Assembly: GCA_035479375.1 (NCBI GenBank)
Contig: DATIIT010000004.1
Location: forward strand, 62,001-126,000
From: PMNU01 sp035479375
Lineage (GTDB): Bacteria; Patescibacteriota; Saccharimonadia; Saccharimonadales; UBA4665
Length of the DNA: 64,000 nt
Reading direction: 5' to 3'
The notes below the pieces were generated by a model. It saw only the letters and a program-made list of their open reading frames with translations, had not been told where the DNA came from and ran no database searches. This document shows positions 25,608 through 33,749 of the stretch, one piece after another (positions within the stretch are counted from its first letter, which is position 1; each line of letters begins with the position of its first letter). The translations under genes and the position numbers were made by a program.

Positions 25608-26009
25608 TCAGGCTGTTTCCAGATGTACCGGCGCCTGCGGGTTGTGCACAATCTCCCACTTGCCGGCTTTGACGTACATATTTTTGCCCACACCGAGCCA
25701 CATGCCGCGAAAGGCCTTGCCGTCTTCGTCCAGCACCAGCTGCGCCGCACCATAAAAACGGGCGCCGGCAAACGGGCCGTCCGGCGAGCTGGTCTCCTCC
25801 CAGCCGCCGCTGGCGATCCGCCCATCCAACCGCAGCCGCACCAGCATAAACGAGCCGCCTTCCTCGGGCAAACTCTGGAATACGATTTTGTTGCCGCGGC
25901 GCTGCGCCATGAGCTCGTGGGTGCTCACGTACTTGCCCGGGCCGCGCCGGTCACTTTCATATATAAATGTTGAGCGCCACACGCCGGAAAAATCATACTC
26001 GTCGTCCAT
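25608..26009 (-). CDS. Hypothetical small beta-rich protein
   Basis: 133 residues. FSGVWRSTFIYES at the N terminus, then alternating strands (NKIVFQSLPEEGG; SFMLVRLRLDGRIASGGW; RFYGAAQLVLDEDGKAFRGM; KWEIVHNPQAPVHLETA). The pattern resembles a calycin/lipocalin-like barrel, but the assignment is only by shape. No signal peptide. The 5' end overlaps the following membrane protein gene by 17 bases, so they are cotranscribed. Confidence 0.65.
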   Translation of the reverse strand: MDDEYDFSGVWRSTFIYESDRRGPGKYVSTHELMAQRRGNKIVFQSLPEEGGSFMLVRLRLDGRIASGGWEETSSPDGPFAGARFYGAAQLVLDEDGKAFRGMWLGVGKNMYVKAGKWEIVHNPQAPVHLETA

Positions 26010-26976
26010 CGCCTTTGCCCCTTTCTTTTGCCGCTATTACAGGCCGCGCAAAAAACACAGGCGCCCACGCCGGCACCAGGCTGGCCGCCGGCAACAAATA
26101 CAGCACATAATTCATTGGCCAATCAGCCAGCACCGACAGCTGCACACCAAACAGCCGCGCGCCCGGCCACGGCCAGTTCTGGTACGCCCAGTAGCCCACC
26201 CGCGCATTCTGCGACTCCCACACCAAGGCTAGCGCCAGGGCCACCCCTACCATAGCCAGCGCCGGCACCGCATACCCATGCAACATACTATGCAGGAGCG
26301 AGTGCCTTTGCCGCACATACAGCACCCCCTCGCAGAGCAGCCACAGCCCCACCGACGCCCAAATAATATAGTGCAGCGGCGGGACGCGCATTGACGGCGA
26401 CAGGGCGTTAAAGAAATAGCCGCCGGTAAGGCCGTAATCGAGGTACGCCCGCAGTAGCCCAAACAGCAGCAAGCCGGCGCCGCATGCACCAAGCACGTAA
26501 TAGAGTGCCGGCTCAAACCAGTAATACCGCAGCTTTTGGCGGCCACCCCAGTGCAGTAGGCGGTCCAACAGCGCCTTACCAGCCGTATAGCTTTCGGCAA
26601 TCATCACCCAATACAGGATGAAGCTTGGCAGGAACGCCGGCCAGTAAAACCACGTGGGGTAATATGGGTAGTACCACAGCTTGCCCAGCCACTGCGCGCA
26701 AACCTCCAAAAAGCAGCCCACTACGGCGGCTACCACAAAAAAGCGCACGTACCGGCGCCAGCCGCCACCAGATGCCAAGCTCCACAACGAGACGCCGCCC
26801 AGTTTTTGCACCACGCCCTCGCTCAAAAAAATAACCCCAAACACAAACAGCGCAATGCACGGCGTAAAAATAAACCCGGCCGCAAAATGGTTGGCCAGCG
26901 CCCATTCCTGCGGCACCAGCACGTTTATGTACGAGAGGAAAAGGAGCCCGGCACCAGCCCAGAGTTTGCGGTTCAT
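25993..26976 (-). CDS. Multi-pass membrane protein of unknown function
   Basis: 327 residues with about nine hydrophobic spans from the first residue (MNRKLWAGAGLLFLSYINVL) to the C terminus. Conserved-looking loops WYYPYYPTWFYWPAFLPSF and PSMRVPPLHYIIWA are rich in Tyr, Trp and Pro, common in lipid-facing proteins of unknown function. No transporter signature recognised. Encodes together with the downstream small beta protein. Confidence 0.7.
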   Translation of the reverse strand: MNRKLWAGAGLLFLSYINVLVPQEWALANHFAAGFIFTPCIALFVFGVIFLSEGVVQKLGGVSLWSLASGGGWRRYVRFFVVAAVVGCFLEVCAQWLGKLWYYPYYPTWFYWPAFLPSFILYWVMIAESYTAGKALLDRLLHWGGRQKLRYYWFEPALYYVLGACGAGLLLFGLLRAYLDYGLTGGYFFNALSPSMRVPPLHYIIWASVGLWLLCEGVLYVRQRHSLLHSMLHGYAVPALAMVGVALALALVWESQNARVGYWAYQNWPWPGARLFGVQLSVLADWPMNYVLYLLPAASLVPAWAPVFFARPVIAAKERGKGDGRRV

Positions 26977-27039
26977 ACTGTGTCATCATACCATGGCCGG
27001 GTGGGCGCCTGCCCGGTTCGGCGCAAGAAGCCGAAAGCT

Positions 27040-27069
27040 TTGACAGGCAACTAATAAGTTGCCTATACT
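27040..27069 (+). promoter_or_regulatory. Promoter and palindromic operator of the arsR gene
   Basis: TTGACA (27040-27045), 18-base spacer, TATACT (27064-27069). A perfect inverted repeat AGGCAACT-AATA-AGTTGCCT (27045-27064) fills the spacer and touches both boxes, so a bound repressor would block RNA polymerase. The ATG lies seven bases after the -10 box, so the mRNA is probably leaderless. Autorepression by the ArsR protein encoded next is the obvious inference. Confidence 0.85.
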
Positions 27070-27075
27070 GGCAAT

Positions 27076-27360
27076 ATGGATCCAGTATTTAAGGCTCTAG
27101 CTGATCCAACCCGTAGATTAATATTAGACATGTTACTAGAGGAGGATAACCAGACGCTATTCGAGCTCAGGACGCGGTTCATTATGGAACACGGCATAGA
27201 TATGACCCGGCAAGCCGTCACAAAGCACCTATCCATATTGGAACGCGCCGGCTTAGTTGCCGCCGCGCGCTCAGGGCGCTACAAGCAGCTACACCTCAAC
27301 ACCAAGCCAATACATGAAATCACCCATTGGTTGGGCAAGTATCAACAAAATAAGCAGTAA
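27076..27360 (+). CDS. ArsR-family transcriptional regulator
   Basis: 94 residues. Winged helix with the family start MDPVFKALADPTRRLILDML and recognition helix TRQAVTKHLSILERAGLVAA. The metal-binding ELCVCDL box is missing, as in ArsR regulators of VOC or SRPBCC neighbours, so a metal ligand is unlikely. It is followed 11 bases later by a VOC protein gene and is preceded by its operator, a common arrangement for small regulated operons in bacteria. Confidence 0.92.
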   Translation: MDPVFKALADPTRRLILDMLLEEDNQTLFELRTRFIMEHGIDMTRQAVTKHLSILERAGLVAAARSGRYKQLHLNTKPIHEITHWLGKYQQNKQ

Positions 27361-27371
27361 AGGGAGAAATT

Positions 27372-27764
27372 ATGAGAATCGTCATCGACAGCGTATTTGT
27401 CAAAGACCAGGACGAGGCATTGAAATTTTACACGGAGGTGCTTGGCTTTAAAGAGAAAAGGAACTTCCCGGTGGGAAAATACAAATGGCTAACGGTCATT
27501 TCTCCCGAGCAGCCCGAAGGCCCAGAATTACTCCTTGAGCCCGACGACCACCCCGCGGTCAAAGCCTTCCGCAAAGCGCTCATGGAGGATGGCATCCCCC
27601 TGCGCTCCTTTGGCGTTGACGACGTGCAAAAAGAGTACGAGCGCCTGGTTGCCCTGGGCATAAAGTTCACTATGAAGCCGCGCAAGATGGGGCCAGCCAC
27701 CATTGCCGTATTTGACGACACCTGCGGGAATTTGATCCAGATTGCGCAGTTCAGCGGAAAGTAG
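27372..27764 (+). CDS. VOC-family (glyoxalase/bleomycin resistance) protein
   Basis: 130 residues in the typical two-repeat babbab fold: FVKDQDEALKFYTEVLGFKE is the first module, FGVDDVQKEYERLVALGIKF the second and DDTCGNLIQIAQF the final Glu/Gln-type strand. The end residue is Gln where lactoylglutathione lyases have metal-binding Glu. AGGGAG precedes the ATG. Second gene of the ArsR operon; substrate unknown, with antibiotic or electrophile binding typical of the group. Confidence 0.9.
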   Translation: MRIVIDSVFVKDQDEALKFYTEVLGFKEKRNFPVGKYKWLTVISPEQPEGPELLLEPDDHPAVKAFRKALMEDGIPLRSFGVDDVQKEYERLVALGIKFTMKPRKMGPATIAVFDDTCGNLIQIAQFSGK

Positions 27765-27782
27765 GGTGCACATAATTAAGAA

Positions 27783-27810
27783 GAAAAGCCGCGTATTCCG
27801 CGGTTTTTCT
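27783..27810. terminator. Bidirectional terminator after the VOC gene
   Basis: Stem AAAGCCGCG / CGCGGTTTT with loop TATTC and T tracts on both strands. It ends the ArsR-VOC operon on the plus strand and lies just downstream of the tRNA 3'-end fragment at 27830-27845 on the minus strand. Confidence 0.75.
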
Positions 27811-27812
27811 TT

Positions 27813-27977
27813 ATGTACAAAATTTGGTGGAGCATAGGGGACGTTAAGATAACTTTTGGCGAGAGCACAGAGTGTGATGCCAAGAAAATACGTGAGCTAT
27901 TCGATGATGCTGGCGTGTGTGGTAAAGGTATGGACGAAGGCCCACCAACCGAAATCGGTGGGCCTTCAGCGCATTAG
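27813..27977 (+). other. Short ORF whose start is antisense to a tRNA 3'-end fragment
   Basis: 54 codons beginning MYKIWWSIGDVKITFGE. Bases 27830-27845 match the reverse complement of a tRNA 3' end (CCA, discriminator, acceptor, T-stem half) and are followed by ACGTTAAGATAACTTTT. The same 17 bases, again after a tRNA 3'-end-like sequence, occur at 40778-40794, and the translations remain alike for about 30 residues with synonymous differences. The second half of this ORF reads through a terminator hairpin. It could be a real small gene, a 3' gene remnant or an attachment structure. Confidence 0.35.
27936..27966. terminator. Terminator of the 27966-28604 gene
   Basis: Strong 11-bp stem GAAGGCCCACC / GGTGGGCCTTC, the right arm abutting the TGA stop of the minus-strand gene. 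Little T tract on the minus side, so efficiency is uncertain. Confidence 0.55.
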
Positions 27978-28604
27978 AGCAGCTCCGCCGACTGCCAGCA
28001 GAACTCTCACAATCCTTTCTCCGCGATATGCGCGTGCGTCCCTAGTGTCTCCCGAATTAAGCTTGATTATGCCTTCGAGTGCGCGGCTGTCGTGAAAGAC
28101 GGCTCGTGTATCGCGATAGTCTTTCATAGGGTCTGGCGGAATGCCGGACCCATCGCCCCACAGGTCGATACCAAGTCGGGTGGCTAGCTCTTCACTGAAC
28201 GGGAAGAGCGAGTACTCCTCTGCCAGCCCCTGGTCGATCTCGTTCTCCCGGTACTTCTTGATGATAGGGCGAACCGGCACTGTAACCTGTCCCCACAACA
28301 GTGGATAAATGCCATCAATGTAAACGACATCACCCGCTCCTGTGTAATACCGCACATAGGTATGTTCATCGGGTCGAGACGAGGGAGAGGGGTTGTAGAT
28401 ACCTACTTCCAACTCGAAACGTTCGTCAGCGCCTCCTAGTTGGAGCGGGATGCCGGTAGCCTCGAACCAAGGTGACCGCGTAAGAGCAATCCCGTATGAA
28501 CCACAGACTCGAGGATACTTTTCGGGATACTCTCGCCGAAGTGCGTCTAGGATCGGCAGGTAGCTTTCATTGACCGCCGAACGAACAAGATCTTCCTTAG
28601 AAAT
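27966..28604 (-). CDS. Hypothetical protein with apparent ATT start
   Basis: 212 residues. The frame is open from a TAG at 28611-28613, and the only plausible initiator is ATT at 28604, six bases after GGAG in CTAGGAG; the next start codon in frame, a TTG at 28412, would remove 64 residues that look as conserved as the rest (DLVRSAVNESYLPILDALRR; PWFEATGIPLQLGGADERF). Not recognised; no membrane span. Codon use and base composition are less GC-rich than in the neighbours. It lies between tRNA-Ala(GGC) trailer sequence and a tRNA 3'-end fragment, i.e. in a probable mobile cassette. A mutated start in a decaying gene is the alternative. Confidence 0.55.
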   Translation of the reverse strand: MSKEDLVRSAVNESYLPILDALRREYPEKYPRVCGSYGIALTRSPWFEATGIPLQLGGADERFELEVGIYNPSPSSRPDEHTYVRYYTGAGDVVYIDGIYPLLWGQVTVPVRPIIKKYRENEIDQGLAEEYSLFPFSEELATRLGIDLWGDGSGIPPDPMKDYRDTRAVFHDSRALEGIIKLNSGDTRDARAYRGERIVRVLLAVGGAALMR

Positions 28605-28700
28605 CTTAGGCTCCTAGTTAGAGATTTTAGGATTGTAGCGCATAACAATAAATACCATTATTTATGGATTTAGTCGAATACAAGTAAAGCCAAAAAATGG

Positions 28701-28729
28701 CCATAAAGGAATCAAACCGTGCAACAGAT
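28701..28729 (-). repeat. T-loop-like trailer repeat behind tRNA-Ala(GGC)
   Basis: Minus strand reads ATCTGTTGCACGGTTTGATT followed by CCTTTATGG. The same layout (ATCTGTTGCA, three bases, T-loop plus T-stem half) occurs at 40669-40698 and 41779-41808. It marks the upstream border of the 27966-28604 gene. Confidence 0.6.
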
Positions 28730-28750
28730 ACGGCAATCCCTAAAAACAAA

Positions 28751-28775
28751 GAAAACCGCAAGGTTTGCGGTTTTC
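28751..28775 (-). terminator. Terminator of tRNA-Ala(GGC)
   Basis: Perfect 11-bp stem GAAAACCGCAA / TTGCGGTTTTC with a GGT loop, 19 bases beyond the tRNA. Flanked by ATCAGATA on the tRNA side, similar to the ACAGATA in the tRNA-Leu trailers. Confidence 0.85.
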
Positions 28776-28793
28776 TTATCTGATAATAATTCC

Positions 28794-28870
<77 letters not shown>

Positions 28871-28951
28871 AAAAAGTGCGGGCGGCGCCTTGGGGGCGCC
28901 AGAGCAACTTCTCAGGTACCGATTTTAACAGATGGAGCACCAAAAATAAAG

Positions 28952-29890
28952 CTAAAAAATCCGCTTGCGGCGGGCAAAAGCCACCACCGATATGACCAGC
29001 CCCAGCAAAAAGGCGTTGAGCACCCAGTACATCCAGGGCTCATGCTGCAGCGGCAGCGGCACGTTCATGCCGTACATGCTGTAAAACAGGTTGGGCAGCG
29101 CAATGATCACCGTGGCCACGGTAAGGATCTTCATGGTACGGTTTAGGTTGTTGCTAGAGATGCTGGTGTATGCCTCGCGGATGTGGATGATGCTCTGCAT
29201 GTTGCTGTTGCAGGCCTCGATGCTCTGCTCGTTGTTGAGCAGCAGGTCTTCCACGATGTCTTGGTCTTCTTCAAACAGCGGCATGTAGCGGCCCAGGAGT
29301 AACCGGCGCAAGGTGGCGTTGGTGGGCATCAGCGAGCTTTGGAACTCGTTGAGCTCGTCCTCGATAGTCACAAAATCGATGAAGTCTTGGTTGGTGATTT
29401 CGTGGCCGCGCAGGCGCGAACGGATCAGCTTAATTTGCTTGCTGGTGCGCGAGATGAAGCCGTCGTAATGCTCTACCACTTGTTGCAAAATAAGCAACAC
29501 CAGCTTGGCGCGCTGCGTGGTGGCAAAGACGCCGCCGCCAACTTTGCCGCTCAGGAAGGCCTCCAGCGCCGGCAAGCGGATTTGCGACACGGTAATGACC
29601 GTTTCGCCGCCAAAAATGAACAGCAGCGGCGCGGTCAGCAAATCGCCGTCCACGCTCTTGTAGGCAAAACGCACGAAGATGTAGCTCTGCTCGCCCTCTT
29701 TTTCCAGGCGGGGCATTTCGTCTTCGTCCAAGGCGTCCTGCAAGTGGCCCTCGGTAACGCCAAACTTTTTTACCAGCAGCTCGATCTCTTGTCGGCTGGG
29801 CGCCTCGGCATAAATCCAGCAGCCGGGTTTGTAGGCCGGCAAATCCTGCATCCGTTCGCTGCGCACACTTTTGAAATAATATTTGATCAT
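28952..29890 (-). CDS. corA: CorA-like magnesium/cobalt transporter
   Basis: 312 residues. Long cytoplasmic funnel domain with the stalk helix, then two spans at the C terminus: the first (MKILTVATVIIALPNLFYSM) ends in the selectivity signature YGMN, the second is MYWVLNAFLLGLVISVVAF, followed by RRKRIF. Family members form pentameric Mg2+ channels. Cobalt or nickel is possible in some homologues; the presence of nickel superoxide dismutase in this genome gives no proof of that. Confidence 0.93.
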   Translation of the reverse strand: MIKYYFKSVRSERMQDLPAYKPGCWIYAEAPSRQEIELLVKKFGVTEGHLQDALDEDEMPRLEKEGEQSYIFVRFAYKSVDGDLLTAPLLFIFGGETVITVSQIRLPALEAFLSGKVGGGVFATTQRAKLVLLILQQVVEHYDGFISRTSKQIKLIRSRLRGHEITNQDFIDFVTIEDELNEFQSSLMPTNATLRRLLLGRYMPLFEEDQDIVEDLLLNNEQSIEACNSNMQSIIHIREAYTSISSNNLNRTMKILTVATVIIALPNLFYSMYGMNVPLPLQHEPWMYWVLNAFLLGLVISVVAFARRKRIF

Positions 29891-29934
29891 ACCGGCCCCG
29901 GTGTTTGTTAGGTTGCTTCCCTTTATTGTACACC

Positions 29935-30447
29935 CTAGGATGAGTGCCGGCCCTGCAGCCGGGCAACGGCGGCGCGCACCGAGGGGAAGTAGATGTCTGC
30001 GGGGTCGATGTCCTGGATGCGGATAAAGCGCGCCGTGGCAGCGTCGTCCGCTGGGACGGGCACGGCGTCGGTAAGCATGTGTGCGGTAAAAATCGCGCCG
30101 AGCGCAGTGGTTTCCTCGCTGCCGTAGGGGTATGGGTCGGCTGCGCTTAGCAGGAATTCTGGCGCGGAGTAATCGGTGGGCTTGAGGCTGGTCTCTTCCA
30201 GCAGTTCGCGGGCGATGGCGGCCTCCAGGTTCTCGGCGCCGTCACAAAAGCCGCCTGGGGCGTCGAGCTTGCCCTTGCCCGGGTCTATGGCGCGCTCTAA
30301 AAGCAGCAGCTGGTCGCCGCGAGTTATAAGCAGGCCGACAGCCGGCGCGCTGTTAACAAAAATAGTATGCCCCTTTTGGCACTTATACGCGTTACCCGCT
30401 ACGTAGGCGAGCGGCGTGCCGCAGCGGCGGCAGAAGTTAATTTCCAT
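29935..30447 (-). CDS. NUDIX hydrolase with N-terminal zinc ribbon
   Basis: 170 residues from the ATG at 30447 (MEINFCRRCGTPL), which overlaps rdgB by 11 bases. FCRRCGTPLAY and KCQKGH give a Cys/His ribbon like that of NADH pyrophosphatase (NudC) relatives. The NUDIX box is LDAPGGFCDGAENLEAAIAR then ELLEETSL, complete. Usual substrates are NAD(H), NDP-sugars or similar. A paralogue of the same design is at 39299-39805. Confidence 0.9.
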   Translation of the reverse strand: MEINFCRRCGTPLAYVAGNAYKCQKGHTIFVNSAPAVGLLITRGDQLLLLERAIDPGKGKLDAPGGFCDGAENLEAAIARELLEETSLKPTDYSAPEFLLSAADPYPYGSEETTALGAIFTAHMLTDAVPVPADDAATARFIRIQDIDPADIYFPSVRAAVARLQGRHSS

Positions 30448-31006
30448 GTGAGGCCCCTTTGTGCTGGGCAAGCAAAAACGCCTTCAGCGGCTTGATGGCG
30501 CGGACGCGGGGCGAAAACTGCGTAACTTCGTCTGGCGTCATCTCGGCAAAGGTTTTTGTACTGCCGTCTGGGATAAACGCGGGATCCCAGCCCATGCCGC
30601 CCCCGCCGCGGGGCTCCGGCGCCACCACGCCGTCCACCCGGCCGGTGAAGAAGTGCACATCTTTGCCGTCGCAAAAAGCGTAGGTAACGGTGGCGTAGGC
30701 CTGGCGACTGGGCAGCGTGCCCGCAATTTTACAGAGGCCGGCGGCGCCGATCTCTTCCAAAAACCACTTTATGTAGGTGCCGGGCAGGCGACCCATGGCC
30801 ACAAAGGTGAGCGCCGTGTCCTCGATGAGCACCGGCTCCTGCAGCATTTTGTAAGCTTGGCGGGCTTTGTGCTCGGCCACCACGCGGGTATCTAGCGATT
30901 GCAGCTCGTCTAGGTCGAGCTTGTGGTGGCGCACCGGCAGCCCCAGCCACTGCTTGAGGTAGTCCACTTTACGCTGGTTGCCGGTGATAAATGTAACGCT
31001 CTGCAT
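30437..31006 (-). CDS. rdgB: Non-canonical purine NTP pyrophosphatase (RdgB/HAM1 family)
   Basis: 189 residues. ITGNQRKVDYL at the N terminus is the family substrate-binding loop; LIEDTALTF, GTYIKWFLE and GGMGWDPAFIPDG followed by TKTFAEM are the remaining conserved boxes. It removes dITP, XTP and similar damaged nucleotides from the pool. It precedes a NUDIX gene with overlapping ends, a fitting pair for nucleotide housekeeping. Confidence 0.93.
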   Translation of the reverse strand: MQSVTFITGNQRKVDYLKQWLGLPVRHHKLDLDELQSLDTRVVAEHKARQAYKMLQEPVLIEDTALTFVAMGRLPGTYIKWFLEEIGAAGLCKIAGTLPSRQAYATVTYAFCDGKDVHFFTGRVDGVVAPEPRGGGGMGWDPAFIPDGSTKTFAEMTPDEVTQFSPRVRAIKPLKAFLLAQHKGASHGN

Positions 31007-31008
31007 AT

Positions 31009-31710
31009 TTACCTTTTGGCTACTGTACCAGGCAGAACTTCAAACGCCAAGGCCAGCGCCAAAAGCACGGCAAAGCCGCACATAATGGAAGGGATGCCGC
31101 GCATGGTGTTGGGGCTCAGCAGGTTCACGCACACCACCGGCACAATAAACGCCAGGTAGCCAAACAACAGGCCCTTAATTGCCCGCCGCTTAGGCGCCGG
31201 CGCCCCTTTGAGCGCCCGCCAGCCCAACCACAACGCAGCGGCCAGCAAACCGTAATAGTACGCCCCAAACAGGGCGCCAGAATTTTTGGCGACCTCAAAA
31301 ATAACGTAGTTCCCTAGGCAGACATGCCCGTTAACCGCGCCCGGCGCCAGCAAAAAGTACGCCACAAAGGCGGCCGCAGCCGTGTAGGCGCTAGCCAGCA
31401 GTGCACGGCGGCGCTGGCCGGTAATCGTCACGAGTAGGTGCAGGCCAAGCGGCGGCAACAACGCAATTGCCCCATAGCCGAGCCGCGACCACTGCAGCGT
31501 GCCGGCAACCGGGCCGCGGCACACCATAAACTCCGCCAGCTGAAAGGTGGCCAGCATTGCAAACACCAGCACAGCCAGCTGCGCGGTGCGCGCCATTTTG
31601 TAGCGCCACAAGGTGTACACGGCCAGCGACACCTCAATAATAAATGTGGCGGCCATCACCGGCGGTGAAAAACAGTACAAGGTGTTTGGATCACGTTTTC
31701 TGCCCATCAT
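31009..31710 (-). CDS. Seven-span membrane protein (7TM-like, histidine-kinase N-terminal type)
   Basis: 233 residues with seven hydrophobic segments, loop motifs CRGPVAGTLQWSRLGYGAIA and PLGLHLLVTITGQRR. The pattern fits the N-terminal 7TM module found on some histidine kinases, but here it stands alone and no kinase domain follows. Function unknown. It is two bases upstream of rdgB and probably cotranscribed. Confidence 0.6.
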   Translation of the reverse strand: MMGRKRDPNTLYCFSPPVMAATFIIEVSLAVYTLWRYKMARTAQLAVLVFAMLATFQLAEFMVCRGPVAGTLQWSRLGYGAIALLPPLGLHLLVTITGQRRRALLASAYTAAAAFVAYFLLAPGAVNGHVCLGNYVIFEVAKNSGALFGAYYYGLLAAALWLGWRALKGAPAPKRRAIKGLLFGYLAFIVPVVCVNLLSPNTMRGIPSIMCGFAVLLALALAFEVLPGTVAKR

Positions 31711-31727
31711 GCCGCTGCCCGTCCTGT

Positions 31728-33749
31728 TTATGAAATAAATTTAATGAGTGCGGCTTCGTCAATTTGCGTGGTGCCCAGCTTGCGCGCCTTGGCGAGTTTG
31801 GACTCGCCCACGTTTTTGCCCACCACCAAATAGCTAGTGTCTTTGCCCACCGAGCTTTGGAAGGTGCCACCCAGGGCGCGGATTTTTTCTGCGGCTTCGT
31901 CGCGCCCCATGTGTTCTAGGCCGCCGGTGATGACGAAGCTTTTGCCATGCAGTGGGCCGCGGGCGTGCGGCTCGTAGTGTGGGTGCACGCCTAGGCGCTC
32001 AAATTTGGCCAGCAATTTCTCGTTGTCTGGGTCGGCGAACCAGGCCAGCAGCGACTCGGCCACAATGTCGCCAATGCCCTCCACCTGCATGAGCCCGTCC
32101 AGCGTGGCATGCGCCAATGCGTCCAGCGAGCCAAAATGTTCGGCCAGGTCAATGGCTGTTTGCTGCCCCACGTGGCGGATACCTAGGCCGTAGATGAAGC
32201 GCGGCAGCTCCGGCTGCTTGACGGCGGCAATGGCCTGCACCAGGTTGGTGGCCGAGACGTCGGCAAAGCGCTCCAGCTCCAGCAGCTGTTCCTTGGTGAC
32301 CAGGTAGATGTCGGCCATGTCGTGCACCAGCCCAGCGTCCACCAGGGCGATGACGTTTTTTTCGCCCAGCCCGTCGATGTCTAGCGCCGCCTTGCTGGCA
32401 AAGTGCGCCACGGCTTTCTTGAGCAGCAATTTGCCGGTGGCGCCTTTGACGCGGTACACCACCTCACCCTCGGGGCGCTCAAACTCCAGTTCTGGGTACT
32501 GACGGGCAAGCTCGGCCAGCATGTTAAACGCGTGCGTTTTTTTGGGGCGCAGCTCGGTGAGCACCTTAGAGACCTGCGGGATGATGTCGCCGGCCTTAAA
32601 AATGACCACAGTGTCGCCAACGCGGATGTCTTTGCGCGCGATTTCGTCGGCGTTGTGCAGGCTGGCGTGCTGCACGGTGGTGCCAGCCACCTGCACGGGG
32701 TCAAACACGGCCACGGGCGTGGCTGCGCCGGTGCGGCCAATGCTCAGCACAATATCCTTCACAATGGTGGTGGCCTCTTCGGCGGCGTACTTGTAGGCAA
32801 CGGCGCCGCGCGGGGCTTTGCCCACTATGCCCACGCGGGCAGACTGGGCGCGGCTGTTGAGCTTGATGACCAGGCCGTCGGTGTTAAAGTCCAATTTCTG
32901 GCGCGCTGTTTCCCAGCGGTCAGCAAATTGCATGATACCGTCGACGGAGGTGAGCACGGTGCCCTGGGGGTTGGCCGCCAGGCCGAGCTCGCGGATTATT
33001 TCGTACGCTTGCGCGTTGGTGGGCACGTTGGCCGGGTCATCGCGCAGGATGTCCCAGGCACGGAAACGCAGCGGGCGCGCCGCGGCCAGCCCCGGGTCGA
33101 GCTGCCGGATAGAGCCGGCCGCCAAATTGCGCGGGTTGGCGTACAATGCCAGACCCTCTTTGGCGCGCTGTCTGTTGAGCGCCACGAAGTCCTTCTTATA
33201 TATAATGACTTCGCCGCGGATTTCGGTGCGCCCCTGCAAAAATGCCGCGTACTTGGCGCTGGCCCGCAGCGCCACCGGCACGCTGTCCATGGTGCGCACG
33301 TTGGCGGTCACGTCCTCGCCCACCAGGCCGTCGCCGCGGGTGACCGCCTGCTGTAAAGCCCCGTCTTGGTACACCAGCGAGCAGGCCAGGCCGTCCATTT
33401 TAATATCCGCAAAATATTCCAGCGCCTCGCCGGGCAGCAACTTTTGGATGCGCTCGACCCAAGCCTCGACCTCTTCGCGGCTAAAGACGTCATTGAGGCT
33501 GGTCATGCGCGTGGCGTGGCGGATTTGCGTAAAGCCCGGCAACGGCTGGCCGGCAACGCGCTGGGTGGGGCTGTCTGGCGTGACGAGTTCCGGATGCGCG
33601 GCCTCGATCTGCGCCAGCTCATGTTTGAGGCTGTCGGCGGCGGCCTCGCTCATGGTGGACTCGTCTAGCACGTGGTAGTGGTAGCGGTAGTCGGTGATGA
33701 GTTGCCGGAGTTTGGCCGCGCGGGCCGCGGCACCGTCCCCCTTGGTCAT
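31728..33749 (-). CDS. ligA: NAD+-dependent DNA ligase
   Basis: 673 residues. Adenylation domain with the active-site lysine in FADIKMDGLA, then TRGDGLVGEDVT and RGEVIIYK, an OB fold with GRTGAATPVAVF and VQHASLHN, helix-hairpin-helix region (GLGEKNVIAL; GLGIRHVGQQTA) and C-terminal BRCT (KSFVITGGLEHM). The tetra-cysteine zinc finger expected at about 400-430 is absent: between KKTHAFNMLAE and HFASKAALDIDGLG there is no cysteine, and the segment reads RPEGEVVYRVKGATGKLLLK. The ligase joins nicked DNA in replication and repair. It overlaps the next gene by four bases. Confidence 0.95.
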   Translation of the reverse strand: MTKGDGAAARAAKLRQLITDYRYHYHVLDESTMSEAAADSLKHELAQIEAAHPELVTPDSPTQRVAGQPLPGFTQIRHATRMTSLNDVFSREEVEAWVERIQKLLPGEALEYFADIKMDGLACSLVYQDGALQQAVTRGDGLVGEDVTANVRTMDSVPVALRASAKYAAFLQGRTEIRGEVIIYKKDFVALNRQRAKEGLALYANPRNLAAGSIRQLDPGLAAARPLRFRAWDILRDDPANVPTNAQAYEIIRELGLAANPQGTVLTSVDGIMQFADRWETARQKLDFNTDGLVIKLNSRAQSARVGIVGKAPRGAVAYKYAAEEATTIVKDIVLSIGRTGAATPVAVFDPVQVAGTTVQHASLHNADEIARKDIRVGDTVVIFKAGDIIPQVSKVLTELRPKKTHAFNMLAELARQYPELEFERPEGEVVYRVKGATGKLLLKKAVAHFASKAALDIDGLGEKNVIALVDAGLVHDMADIYLVTKEQLLELERFADVSATNLVQAIAAVKQPELPRFIYGLGIRHVGQQTAIDLAEHFGSLDALAHATLDGLMQVEGIGDIVAESLLAWFADPDNEKLLAKFERLGVHPHYEPHARGPLHGKSFVITGGLEHMGRDEAAEKIRALGGTFQSSVGKDTSYLVVGKNVGESKLAKARKLGTTQIDEAALIKFIS

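Noticed and set aside
32403..33678. Long plus-strand frames antisense to ligA (317 and 286 codons)
   Set aside because: LigA is unambiguous on the minus strand; these are shadow frames.
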